From Nocardioides renjunii (lineage in GTDB: Bacteria > Actinomycetota > Actinomycetes > Propionibacteriales > Nocardioidaceae), in the NCBI RefSeq assembly GCF_034661175.1, contig NZ_CP141058.1, forward strand, positions 186,001 through 250,000: a DNA stretch of 64,000 nucleotides, read 5' to 3'. Position 1 is the stretch's first letter. Each line of letters starts with the position of its first letter. Position numbers and translations under genes: made by a program. Below the pieces are notes generated by a model that was given only the letters and a program-made list of their open reading frames with translations, was not told the origin of the DNA and made no database searches. This document shows, piece after piece, positions 42,710 to 52,400 of the stretch.

Positions 42710-45700
42710 CGGCGCACGACCCCGTCGAGCAGGTCGGACAGCTCCTCGACCAGCGGGACGGGCGGCCGCCACGAGAACACGCCGCACGGCATCCCGTCGA
42801 CCACCGGGGTCTCCGGGCCGCACATGCCCCGGAGGTAGAGGTAGAGCACGCCGCCGAGGTGGGTGGCCGGGGCGTAGCCGGGCAGCCGCCACCGCAGGTA
42901 GCGGTGGAGCACGACGGTGTAGAGCAGTGCCTGGAGGGGGTAGTCGGAGTGGGCCATCGCCTCGTCGAGCATCGCGGGGCGGTAGTCGTGCGCCGTCAGC
43001 GGCTGGTCGATCGGCCCCAGCCAGTTGGTCTTGTAGTCGACGGTGAGGAAGCGCTGGGCGCCGTCCACGTCGAGGCGCAGCACGACGTCGATCGAGCCGG
43101 TGAGGTAGCCGCGCAGCGACTGGGCGGCGAGGTCGGGGTCGCCGTCGAGGGCGTCGGCGTAGACCCGCACGGCGTCGCCGTCGGGCAGGTGTCGGCGCAG
43201 CAGCGGTGCGAGGTCGCCGAGGCGTACGTCGGCGGGCGCGGCCACCGTGTCGCCACCGGCCAGCGGCACCTCGAAGTCGAGCTCGCGCAGCCGGTCGGGC
43301 AGGCCCAGCGACAGGAGGGTCCGGTCGCCCGCGAGCGGCCCGAGCGGGCTGCTGCACACCGCGACCAGCGCGTCGGCCAGCCCGCCCGGGTCGAGCTCGA
43401 CCGGCCACCAGACCAGCTGCTCCTCGACCAGCCGCAGCAGCTCGGCGCGGAAGTCGTCCGCGGCTGGGTCGGCGTGCTCGAGCACCGCGTGGACCAGCGA
43501 CCCGAAGGTCGCGCCGACCGGCAGGTCCGCCATCGGCGACGGCACCGAGGCGGCGTCCGCGTCGCTGCCTTCGACGACCAGGCCGCCCAGGTCGGCGGTC
43601 ACGTCGTCGAGGGTGGTGTCGGAGTCCTCGTCGGGCACCAGCTCGGGCTCGGACAGCGACGCCGCCGCGGCGTGGGCGGCGCTGGCCGCCGACAGCGAGG
43701 AGTAGGAGGTGCGGCGCCACGACGTGTCGACCGATCGGGCGAACGACCGCACCGACAGCGCCTCGGTGGAGCGCTCGAGCGGCGTGGGGTCCGGTGGCGT
43801 GAGGGCCGCGAGCTCGACGCTGGGCCCGCCGGCGTCCTGCCACGCCGCGAGGATCGCGAGCAACCGGTCCTCGTCGACGAGGGCCTGGCTGTCGGGCACG
43901 GGCGCCATGCCGGGGCGACGCCCGAAGAGCATCCGGTGCAGCGGCGAGTCGGGGGTGTTGCGGTCCGCGGCGGCGTACCAGGCCACCACCTGCGACTGCG
44001 CCCGTGTCATGGCGACGTAGAGCAGGCGGAGCGACTCGCCGGCGTCCTCGCGCCAGTGGCGCCCCACCGCCTCCCGGTGGAACGCGCTCGGGCCGCCGAC
44101 GTCGCGGCAGCGCCGGCCCTCGTCGTCGTGGAAGAGCGGGATGGCGGGGTCGCGGCCGGTGTAGCGGTTCCACAGCGTCGGCAGGTAGACGACGGGGTAC
44201 TGGAGGCCCTTGCTGCCGTGGATGGTGACGAGCTGGACCGCGTCGGCGTCGGAGTCGAGGCGGCGGGTGCGCTCGGAGGCCACCTCGAGCTTGTCGTCGG
44301 CCACCTGCTCGCGCAGCCAGGCGAGCAGCCCGACGAGGCCGAGCCGCTCCTCGGTGGACACTCGCAGCAGCGACTCGCCGACGTGGCGCAGGTCGGTCAG
44401 CGTGCGCTCGCCACCGACGCGGGCGAGCACCCGGGCGGTGAGGCCGTCGACGGCGGCGACCTCGACCACGGCGGCCACGCCGCGGTGCGTGAAGACGTCG
44501 GCGAGCGTGCGGACGCGCGCGGTGAGCTCGTCGGTCAGGTCGTCGCCGCCCGCGTCGAGGGACTGCGCGGTGTGCCCGAAGAACGACGTCAGTGCCGCGG
44601 CGCGCACCCGGTCGGCGCGGTGCGGCTGCTCGAGCGCCTCCAGCAGCGTCAGCCACTCACCCGCCGCGGGCGTGTGGAACACCGAGCCGCCCGCGTTGAC
44701 CACCGACGGGACGCCGACGAGCGCCAGGGCGTGCTGCACCGCCTCGAGCTCGTTGCGCCGAGGCGCCAGCACCGCCACGTCGCCGGGCTCGAGCGGTCGG
44801 CCCTCGAAGGTGGGTCCCGACTCGAGGAGGCGCTTGATGTCGTGGGCGGTGTCGGTGACCACGTGGTCGCGCCACACGGCGACCGGTGGTCGGGAGCGGG
44901 GTCCCTTGCCGAGCTCGGCCCGGCGCACGACCCGCAGCCGGAACGGAGCGCCCGCCCCCTGGAGGCGGGACTCGTCGAGGTGGGCCTCCACCGGGTGCAC
45001 CACGATGCGCTCGTCACCGAGCTGCGCGCCCTGCAGGACGGCGTGGACGGACCGCAGGAGGGGGCGGTCGGAGCGCCAGTTGACCCCGAGCGTCTGGGTC
45101 GTCGTGGCGGTCTCGGCCGCCTGGAGGTAGGTGACGACGTCACCACCGCGGAACGCGTAGATCGCCTGCTTGGGGTCGCCGATGAGCACCATGGTGGTCG
45201 TCTCGGAGAACGCGCGCTGGAAGACCTGCCACTGGACCGGGTCGGTGTCCTGGAACTCGTCGATCAGCACGAACTTCCACCGGTGCCGCATGCGTCGGCG
45301 CGCAGCGGCGGAGGTGTCCTCGAGGGCGTCGGCGAGCTGGCTGAGCAGGTCGTCGTAGCTGAGGATCCCGAGGCGTCGCTTGCGCCGCTCGACCTCCTCG
45401 AGCACGTCGCACGCGAACCGCACGCGCATCGCGGCGGTCGAGTCGGGAGCGTCGGTGAGCACCGCCGCCGGCTCGACGCGCGCCCGCGGGTCGCTGGTGA
45501 CGGACCGGGCGAGCTCCAGGGCGTCGGCGCGGCTCCACGGCGGGTCGGCCTCCGCGCCGAAGCGCGCGAGGTAGAGGTCGTCGACCGCCTCCGTGGTCAG
45601 CTCCTCGAGGTCCTCGACCAACGTCGCCGCCGCGTCGGTGTCGCCGGCGACGCCGAGGCTGCGCAGCACGAGCTGGCAGAACTGGTGGATGGTCGCGATG

Positions 45701-46062
45701 GTCGCGGCGTCGAAGGACACCAGTGCCGAGGTCAGCCGTTCGAGGCGCGCGCCGACCTCGCCGGCGGAGGCGTCGAGCAGCCAGTCGTGGAGCCGGTTGT
45801 CGGGGTGGCGGGTGGACGGGTCGGTGAGGAGCTGGACGGCCTCGTCGAGCTGTCGGCGTACGCGCTCACGCAGCTCCTGGCTGGCGGCCCGGGTGAAGGT
45901 GACCACGAGCATCTCGTCGAGGCGCACCTGCCCCGAGGCGATGTGCTTGGTGACGAGGGCGGCGATGGCCCAGGTCTTGCCGGTGCCGGCGCTGGCCTCG
46001 AGGAGCGTGGTGCCCGGCCGGAGCTCGGCGGCGATGTCGAAGGTGTCGATCGGCATGCTCAC
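42706..46062 (-). CDS. recB: Exodeoxyribonuclease V beta subunit
   Basis: 1118 residues: a UvrD-like helicase N-terminus (LLEASAGTGKTWAI near 25, FVLIDEFQDTDPVQW, GDPKQAIYAFRGGD, VTIHGSKGLQYPVVYLP) and a C-terminal RecB nuclease domain with the metal/catalytic FLTVDYKTNW near 1010. Translation probably starts at the GTG at 46062, which overlaps the recC stop (GTGA); an ATG two codons later is the alternative. Both helicase and nuclease motifs look intact. Confidence 0.96.
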   Translation of the reverse strand: MSMPIDTFDIAAELRPGTTLLEASAGTGKTWAIAALVTKHIASGQVRLDEMLVVTFTRAASQELRERVRRQLDEAVQLLTDPSTRHPDNRLHDWLLDASAGEVGARLERLTSALVSFDAATIATIHQFCQLVLRSLGVAGDTDAAATLVEDLEELTTEAVDDLYLARFGAEADPPWSRADALELARSVTSDPRARVEPAAVLTDAPDSTAAMRVRFACDVLEEVERRKRRLGILSYDDLLSQLADALEDTSAAARRRMRHRWKFVLIDEFQDTDPVQWQVFQRAFSETTTMVLIGDPKQAIYAFRGGDVVTYLQAAETATTTQTLGVNWRSDRPLLRSVHAVLQGAQLGDERIVVHPVEAHLDESRLQGAGAPFRLRVVRRAELGKGPRSRPPVAVWRDHVVTDTAHDIKRLLESGPTFEGRPLEPGDVAVLAPRRNELEAVQHALALVGVPSVVNAGGSVFHTPAAGEWLTLLEALEQPHRADRVRAAALTSFFGHTAQSLDAGGDDLTDELTARVRTLADVFTHRGVAAVVEVAAVDGLTARVLARVGGERTLTDLRHVGESLLRVSTEERLGLVGLLAWLREQVADDKLEVASERTRRLDSDADAVQLVTIHGSKGLQYPVVYLPTLWNRYTGRDPAIPLFHDDEGRRCRDVGGPSAFHREAVGRHWREDAGESLRLLYVAMTRAQSQVVAWYAAADRNTPDSPLHRMLFGRRPGMAPVPDSQALVDEDRLLAILAAWQDAGGPSVELAALTPPDPTPLERSTEALSVRSFARSVDTSWRRTSYSSLSAASAAHAAAASLSEPELVPDEDSDTTLDDVTADLGGLVVEGSDADAASVPSPMADLPVGATFGSLVHAVLEHADPAADDFRAELLRLVEEQLVWWPVELDPGGLADALVAVCSSPLGPLAGDRTLLSLGLPDRLRELDFEVPLAGGDTVAAPADVRLGDLAPLLRRHLPDGDAVRVYADALDGDPDLAAQSLRGYLTGSIDVVLRLDVDGAQRFLTVDYKTNWLGPIDQPLTAHDYRPAMLDEAMAHSDYPLQALLYTVVLHRYLRWRLPGYAPATHLGGVLYLYLRGMCGPETPVVDGMPCGVFSWRPPVPLVEELSDLLDGVVRR

Positions 46063-49000
46063 AACCCCCGCACCTGCTCGTGGCCGGTGTCGATCAGCGG
46101 ACCCCACAGGCGCCAGGCGACGTGGCCCAGCCGGTGCGGTCCGTCCTCGCCGGCGCCCGCGGGCCCGGCGAGCAGCGTGTAGTCGGCGTGCTTGCCGAAG
46201 GCGCGCACGTGCCACGGGTCGGCGTCCTCCTTGGCGAAGCCGGAGTCGTTGAAGCGGGGCGTCTCCCACTCGGCGCGCCCCTTGAGGTCCGGGTCGCCGT
46301 CACTCCCGGCCCGCACGCGCCGCCACTCCTCGGCCCACGCCAGCGACGTCCTCACCGGCAGGGGGAGCGGCTCGCGCTGTCCGGCGTCGAAGAGGGCGAC
46401 GAGGTCGCGCAGCCACTGCACGGCCTCGTGCTGGGCGAGGGGGCCGATCTGCTGCACCTGCCCGCCCGAGCGGTGCTTGCCGATGGTGTGGACGGTCCAG
46501 TTCTCGTCGGGGAGCCCGGCCGCGAGCGCCAGTGCGTTGATCCAGGCGGCCAGCCGGTGCTTCGCGCCGAGGTTGGAGAAGGAGACGGTGACGGCGTTGT
46601 TGCCCCACACGTCGCCGACCGTCCCGGAGAGCCGGCGGCCGGCACCGAGGTCGACGTCGACGTCGAGCGTGCGGTGGGCGCCGCGCCGGAGGGACTGTGC
46701 GGTCTCGACCAGCGGCCGGGCGTTCTTGACGATGTCGGTCAGGACGCCGACCCCGAGGCCGAGCGGCGGCAGCGTGCCGCTGAGCTGCTCGGCCGTCATC
46801 GCGGACTGCGGGTCCGCTCCCGCCATCACGTTGGTGACGATCCGGTCGCCGACCGCCCACTTCTCCAGCGCGTCGAGGGTGATGGGGATGGCGTCCTTGA
46901 CCTCGTCGGCGGCGTAGGGGCGCGCGATCCGCAGCCGGCGGAAGAAGCCGCGCACCGGGTGGGCGAAGAAGTCCTGGAGGTCCGCGAGCGAGACGTCGGG
47001 CGCCACCGGCCCCGGGGCGGGCAGCGGCGACGGCACGAGCACGCCCACCGGCGCCCGCTCGCCGCGCGCCGCGCGGGCGCCGGCCAGGGCGAAGCGGTCG
47101 AACGTGAAGGCGCCGCGCTCGCGCAGGGACCCGTCGATGAAGTTGGCCTCGTCGAACGGCTGGAGGGGGTGGTGGGTGACCACGTGGGAGCGGACGGGAG
47201 CGGCGGCGGTGCGGTCGAGCGCGTCGAGCAGCTCGCCCAGCGGGACCGCGGGCGGGCGCTCGGCGCCGGTGTGCTCGCCGCGACCGGTGTAGGTGATCAC
47301 CAGCGTGTCGGTCGCTGCGGTGATCGCGTCGAGGAAGAGCTGCCGGTCCTCCGCGCGGAGGTCGCGCTCACCGGTGCGCGGTCGGCGGGCCAGGACGTCG
47401 TCGCCGTCCACCGTGGAGACGCGGGGGAAGACGCCGTCGTCCAGCCCGACCAGGCAGACCACCCGGTGCGGGACGGAGCGCATCGGCACCATCGTGCAGA
47501 CCGTCAGCGTGCCGGTGCGGAAGTTGGCGCGGGTGGGCCGCCCGCGCAGCCGCTGCTGCAGCAGCGCGCGTACGTCGGCCTGCCGCAGCGTGGTGCCGCT
47601 GTCGCCGGCGCCGGCCGCGATCCGGGCCACCTCGCGGTCGAACTGGGCCACCTGCCACACCTCGGTGAGCGGCGTGGAGGTCAGGCGGTGCACCGCGTCG
47701 GACAGCGCCGTCGTCCAGTCGGTGACGGTCCGCGCCCGCTCGGCGCTCTCGACGAAGTCGTGCAGCCGCTCGACGAGCTCGGCGAAGCGGCCGACCAGGT
47801 CGAGGTCGCCGTCGCTCACGTCGTCCACGGGGACCGTGCCGGAGACCTGGCGGTGGTCGAGGCCCGACATCGCCGCACCGAGCAGCACCCGCCTCAGCCC
47901 GGTCACCCACGTGTTGGCCTCGAGCCCGTCGAGCCCGAAGGTGCCGCGGTGCTGCGCGTCGTAGCCCCAGCGGACGCCGCTGACGCCGACCCAGTGGGTG
48001 ATCCGCTCGAGCTCCTCGTCGCCCAGCCCGAAGCGCGCCCGCACCGGGTCGGCGCCGGCCACGTCGAGCACCTGGCTGGCGGTCATCCGGCCCCGCACCA
48101 GCTCGACGAGCTGCGCCGCGAGCGCCAGCAGCGGGTTGGTGGCCACGAGCGACCGGTCCGCCAGCCGGACCCGCAGCTGGTGGCCGGGGTGCCCGGCCCC
48201 CTCGCCCGCCACGTCGGCCATGCCGAACGCCGCGGAGATCAGGGGGGCGTAGGTCTCGATGTCGGGGACCATCACGAGGATGTCGCGCGGCTCGAGCGGC
48301 TCCTGCCGCGGGTCGTCGACGCTGTCCTGGAGCAGCCCGACGAGCACCTCGCGCAGCACGTCGACCTGGCGCGCGGCGCCGTGGCAGGCGTGGACCTGCA
48401 CGGAGTCGTCCAGCCCGGTGCGGCCGGCGCGCTCCTGCGCCGTCGGCGCGGAGTTGGCGCGGAGGTCGTGCTGCAGCCAGCCGAGCAGCGTGCCCTTCGC
48501 CGGCGGCGCGGTGGCCGCCGGGGTGCTGGGCAGGTCGCCGAGGGTGCGGCGCAGCTCGCGCGCGTCGCGGCCGAGCGACCCGAGGAGGGGGTGGCCCACC
48601 ACGGCCGCGGACGTGTCGGCCGTGCGCGGCACCTGCTCCTCGCGGGCCGCGGGGGCCAACGCCTCCCACAGCGCGGTCGAGGCCTGCGGCAGCCAGAGGT
48701 GCACCTCGCGCAGCTCGCCGAGGGCGGACAGGAGCGACACCTCCGTCTCCGGGATCCGGGTGTGCCCGAACAGCGACAGCCGCGGCGGGAGGTCGAGCGT
48801 GTCGCCGCCCGAGCGGAGCCGCTCGACGGTGTCGGCGTGGCGGACGTGGGGAGGAGGAGCGGGCACCACGTCGACCAGGCGGCGCCAGAGGGCGGCCTGC
48901 CAGAGCAGGTCCTGGTCGAGCTCGCCCCCGGCGCCGTCGGTGCGGCGGCCCTCGCGCCACTCGCTGAGCAGGGCCGGGCGCTGCACGGCGTAGGAGGAGA

Positions 49001-49424
49001 AGAGCCCCGCGATCCGGCGCGCGACGGCGTAGCGGCGGGCGGAGCGGTCGTCGTCGGGATCGCCGCCGCCGAGGTGGTGGGTGAGGTCCTCGAAGCCCGT
49101 GGTGCCCATCACCTCGTCGATGACCTCGAGCAACGGCCACGCCAGGCGGTCGGGGCTCCACGGGTCCTCCGTGTCGCGGTCGAGCAGCATCGACACCAGC
49201 GAGTGCGGCGTCACGAAGTCGACGCCCGCGCAGACGCCGTCGCCCCCGCGCGTCCCGATGCCGAGCCGGTGGGAGAGCCGCTGGGTGAGCCAGCGCTCGA
49301 CCCCGCGGGCGGGGACCACCACGACCTCGCGGGCGAAGGGGTCCGCCAGCGGGGTGACCAGCAGGTCCGCGAGCCCGTCGGCGAGCGCGTCGGTGCGCTC
49401 GGCGGTGTGCAGGTGGAGGGTCAC
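46059..49424 (-). CDS. recC: Exodeoxyribonuclease V gamma subunit
   Basis: 1121 residues with the RecC family outline: the MTLHLHTAERTDALADGL start, VVVPARGVERWLTQRLSHRL, LFGHTRIPETEVSLLSAL, and CLVGLDDGVFPR near 660. RecC is an inactivated helicase that scans for Chi in the RecBCD complex. The GTG at 49424 is preferred because TAGGGT (49432-49437) ends 7 nt upstream and family proteins begin there. Longer in-frame starts would read through that promoter. Confidence 0.95.
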   Translation of the reverse strand: MTLHLHTAERTDALADGLADLLVTPLADPFAREVVVVPARGVERWLTQRLSHRLGIGTRGGDGVCAGVDFVTPHSLVSMLLDRDTEDPWSPDRLAWPLLEVIDEVMGTTGFEDLTHHLGGGDPDDDRSARRYAVARRIAGLFSSYAVQRPALLSEWREGRRTDGAGGELDQDLLWQAALWRRLVDVVPAPPPHVRHADTVERLRSGGDTLDLPPRLSLFGHTRIPETEVSLLSALGELREVHLWLPQASTALWEALAPAAREEQVPRTADTSAAVVGHPLLGSLGRDARELRRTLGDLPSTPAATAPPAKGTLLGWLQHDLRANSAPTAQERAGRTGLDDSVQVHACHGAARQVDVLREVLVGLLQDSVDDPRQEPLEPRDILVMVPDIETYAPLISAAFGMADVAGEGAGHPGHQLRVRLADRSLVATNPLLALAAQLVELVRGRMTASQVLDVAGADPVRARFGLGDEELERITHWVGVSGVRWGYDAQHRGTFGLDGLEANTWVTGLRRVLLGAAMSGLDHRQVSGTVPVDDVSDGDLDLVGRFAELVERLHDFVESAERARTVTDWTTALSDAVHRLTSTPLTEVWQVAQFDREVARIAAGAGDSGTTLRQADVRALLQQRLRGRPTRANFRTGTLTVCTMVPMRSVPHRVVCLVGLDDGVFPRVSTVDGDDVLARRPRTGERDLRAEDRQLFLDAITAATDTLVITYTGRGEHTGAERPPAVPLGELLDALDRTAAAPVRSHVVTHHPLQPFDEANFIDGSLRERGAFTFDRFALAGARAARGERAPVGVLVPSPLPAPGPVAPDVSLADLQDFFAHPVRGFFRRLRIARPYAADEVKDAIPITLDALEKWAVGDRIVTNVMAGADPQSAMTAEQLSGTLPPLGLGVGVLTDIVKNARPLVETAQSLRRGAHRTLDVDVDLGAGRRLSGTVGDVWGNNAVTVSFSNLGAKHRLAAWINALALAAGLPDENWTVHTIGKHRSGGQVQQIGPLAQHEAVQWLRDLVALFDAGQREPLPLPVRTSLAWAEEWRRVRAGSDGDPDLKGRAEWETPRFNDSGFAKEDADPWHVRAFGKHADYTLLAGPAGAGEDGPHRLGHVAWRLWGPLIDTGHEQVRGL

Positions 49425-49431
49425 GGGCGCC

Positions 49432-49437
49432 ACCCTA
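49432..49437 (-). promoter_or_regulatory. -10 box TAGGGT, probable leaderless promoter of recC-recB-recD
   Basis: TAGGGT ends 7 nt before the GTG start of recC, the same arrangement as at upp. The -35 region would fall in the 3' end of the upstream sugar-dehydrogenase gene. Confidence 0.6.
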
Positions 49438-49466
49438 TGAGCGGCGACCGACAACCGTGGGTCGGG

Positions 49467-52400
49467 TCAGAGTCCGCTGCCGCGCACCGCCCCGATCTCC
49501 GCGGCCGTGAGGGCCCGGTCGTAGACACGCACGTCGTCGATGGTGCCGGCGAACCACTCGCCCCACACCGTGTTGCCCCCGATGCGCAGCGCGCCGGTGC
49601 TGGTGGTCAGGGACCCGGCCTGCGTGCGGGTCGCCACCTGCGTCCCGTCGACGAAGAGCCGGACGACGGCGCCGTCGTAGGTCACCGCGAGGTGGGTCCA
49701 CGTCGCGGCGGCAAGCGCGGCCGGGGCGTTGACCTCGCGCTCGACGTTGGCGATCGCGAGCGTGGTGTTGGGCCGGTTGCCGGCCCCGCCGGTCGCGTAG
49801 AGGCCGTAGGTGAGGCCCGACGGACGCTCCTTGAGCACGACCTGGCGCCACGCGCCGAGCGTCGTGGGACGGACCCACGCCGACAGCGTCATCCCGGTCG
49901 TCAGGTCGAGGCTGGCGGCGTCGGGCACCGTCACGAGGTCGTTGACCCCGTCGAAGACCAGCGCGCCGCCGTACCTGCCCTGGGCGGTCCACGTCGGGCC
50001 GCCGGCCAGGGTGCCGGTGTTGCCGCGCCCCGAGCTGTCCGCGGCCGTGGTGCCGGTGCCGTCGTCGAAGGACCAGCCGCCGACGAGGCCGGGCACGCCG
50101 GCGTTGGCGACCGTGACGGTCACCGGCGCCGAGGTGGTGGTGCGACCGGAGGCGTCGCGGGCCACGGCCGTGATCGCGTGCTGACCGTTGGCGACGGTCG
50201 TCGACGACCAGGTCGCGGTGTAGGGGGCGGCGGTGTCCTCGGCGCCCACGGCGACGCCGTCGACCCGGAGCTGGACGCCCACCACGGCGACGTCGTCGGT
50301 GGCGGTCGCCGACAGCGCCACCTGGCCGGAGACGGTGGCCCCGTTGGCGGGTGCGGTCACGGTCACCGTCGGCGCGGCCTGGTCGACGACCACCTGGGCC
50401 GTCGCCGGTGAGGACCAGCCCGACCAGTTGCCGGCGGCGTCGCGGGCCCGCACCTCGTAGGAGTAGGTGCCACCGGCGAGTCCAGCGTCGACGAGCGTCG
50501 TCGTGGGCGCCGTCACCGAGAAGGTCACGGCGCCGCCGGGTCCGCCGCTGCGCTGCACCTGGTAGGCCGTCACCGCGCGGTCGTCGGTCGAGGCCGACCA
50601 GGTCAGCGTCGCCGTGCCGCCGGAGACCTGCGCCGTGACGCCGGCGGGCACCGTCGGTGCCGCCGTGTCGGCGGTGACCACCGCCTGCGCCTGCGCGGAC
50701 GGGGCGCTGGCGTTGGTGCCGTCGGAGGCGACCACGCGGTAGTAGTGGGTGCCGGGCGCCGCCGCGGTGTCGACGTACGACGTCGCGGTGAGGCCGGTGA
50801 CGACGAGGGTCGAGGCCGAGGGGCTGAAGCCGCTCACGCCGCTGCGGTGCACCTCGTAGGTCGGGGTGGCGACGTCGTCCGTCGACGCGGTCCAGCTGAG
50901 CGAGACGCTCCCCGGCCCGGCGGTGGCCTGCAGCGCGGTGGGAGCCGTCGGCGGCACGGTGTCACCGCCGGTGCCCGGGTCGGAGGTCGAGTCGGTCACG
51001 ACCTCGGCGGCACCCAGGGCACGGTCGTAGATGCGCACCTCGTCGAGGAGCCCCGCGAACCACTCGCCCCAGATCGCGTTGCCGCCGATGCGCAGCAGCC
51101 CGCTGCTGGTGGCCACGGGCCCGGTCTGGGCGCGGCTCGCCACCTGCGTGCCGTTGACGTAGAGCCGCATGGTGGCGCCGTCGTAGGTGAGGGCGAGGTG
51201 CGACCACGCGTTGAGCGCGAGGGCCGAGGGTGCGTCGACGTAGCGGTCGCCACCGATGAAGGCGGACCCGTTGGGGCGGCCCGCCAGCTCGCCGCTGGCG
51301 TAGAGCGCGTACGTCAGTCCGTTGGGCTGCTCCTTGAGCACGACCTGGTCCCAGGTGCGGGCGGCGCTGGGTCGGGCCCAGGCGGTGAGCGAGAAGCTCG
51401 TGGTGAGGTCGAAGGCGTTGCGGTCGGGGATCGAGACCCGGTCGTTGACCCCGTCGAAGGAGAGGGCGCCGCCGCGCCGGCCGTTGGCCACCCACGTGGG
51501 TCCGCCCTCGAGCGTGCCGTTCGCGCCGGTGGCCGACGAGTCGCGGGCCACCGTGCCGGCGCCGTCGCCGAAGCTCCAGGCACCCACCAGCCCGGGCACC
51601 GCGGGCGGCGCCGAGGTCTCGGTGAAGGTGGCGGTGTAGGTCGCCGAGGCGTTGGCGGTGACGGTGTGGGACCGGGCCCCGCCGTCGGACCAGGAGGCGA
51701 ACTCGTAGGTCCCGCCGCGGGTCTGCGGTGAGGCGACCGCGACGGTGTTGACCGAGCGTTGGATCACCGGGACGGAGAAGGGCGTGGTCTGCTCCTCCGA
51801 GCCGACGGTCGCGCGCAGTCCCGAGGGGACGGTCTGCACGGTGAGGTTGACGACCGCCGGGTCCAGCCGCAGCGTCGTGGTGCCCACCAGGCCGTCGGAG
51901 TCGGTCGCGGTGGCCTGCAGCTCCAGCCAGGCGGGGTACTCGTGGTCCGGGCCCACGAACGACCCGGTGCCCACCCCGTCGAACCTGGCCTGGGTGTGCT
52001 CGTGGCACTCGCTGCCGTTGGGGCAGTGCTTGACCACGAGCTGGGTGCTGAGCGAGGCGGCCGGCAGGGCGCCGTCCTCGGGGTCGGTGGCCGACGCGGT
52101 GAAGGTGATGGTGTCGCCCACCCGCCACGGCGTGGTTGAGGCGGTGGAGTTGAGGACGACGGTGGGGGCGTCGCTGCCGGCGGTGATGCTCACCGTGTCG
52201 ACGTCGGTCGCGCCCAGGTTGTCGGTCACCCGCAGGCGGGCGGTGAAGGTCCCGCCGGTGGTGTAGGTCCACGACGGGCTCACCGCGGTCGAGTCGTCGA
52301 AGGCGCCGTCGCCGTCGAGGTCCCAGGCGTACGAGATGCTGCTGCCGGCGTCGGGGTCGGCCGAGCCGCTGCCGTCGAGCTGGACGACGAGCGGCGTCTG

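Noticed and set aside
40958..49424. recC-recB-recD operon as a defence island or novel helicase-nuclease system
   Set aside because: All three subunits have the standard motifs and lengths of RecBCD; nothing extra is encoded with them.
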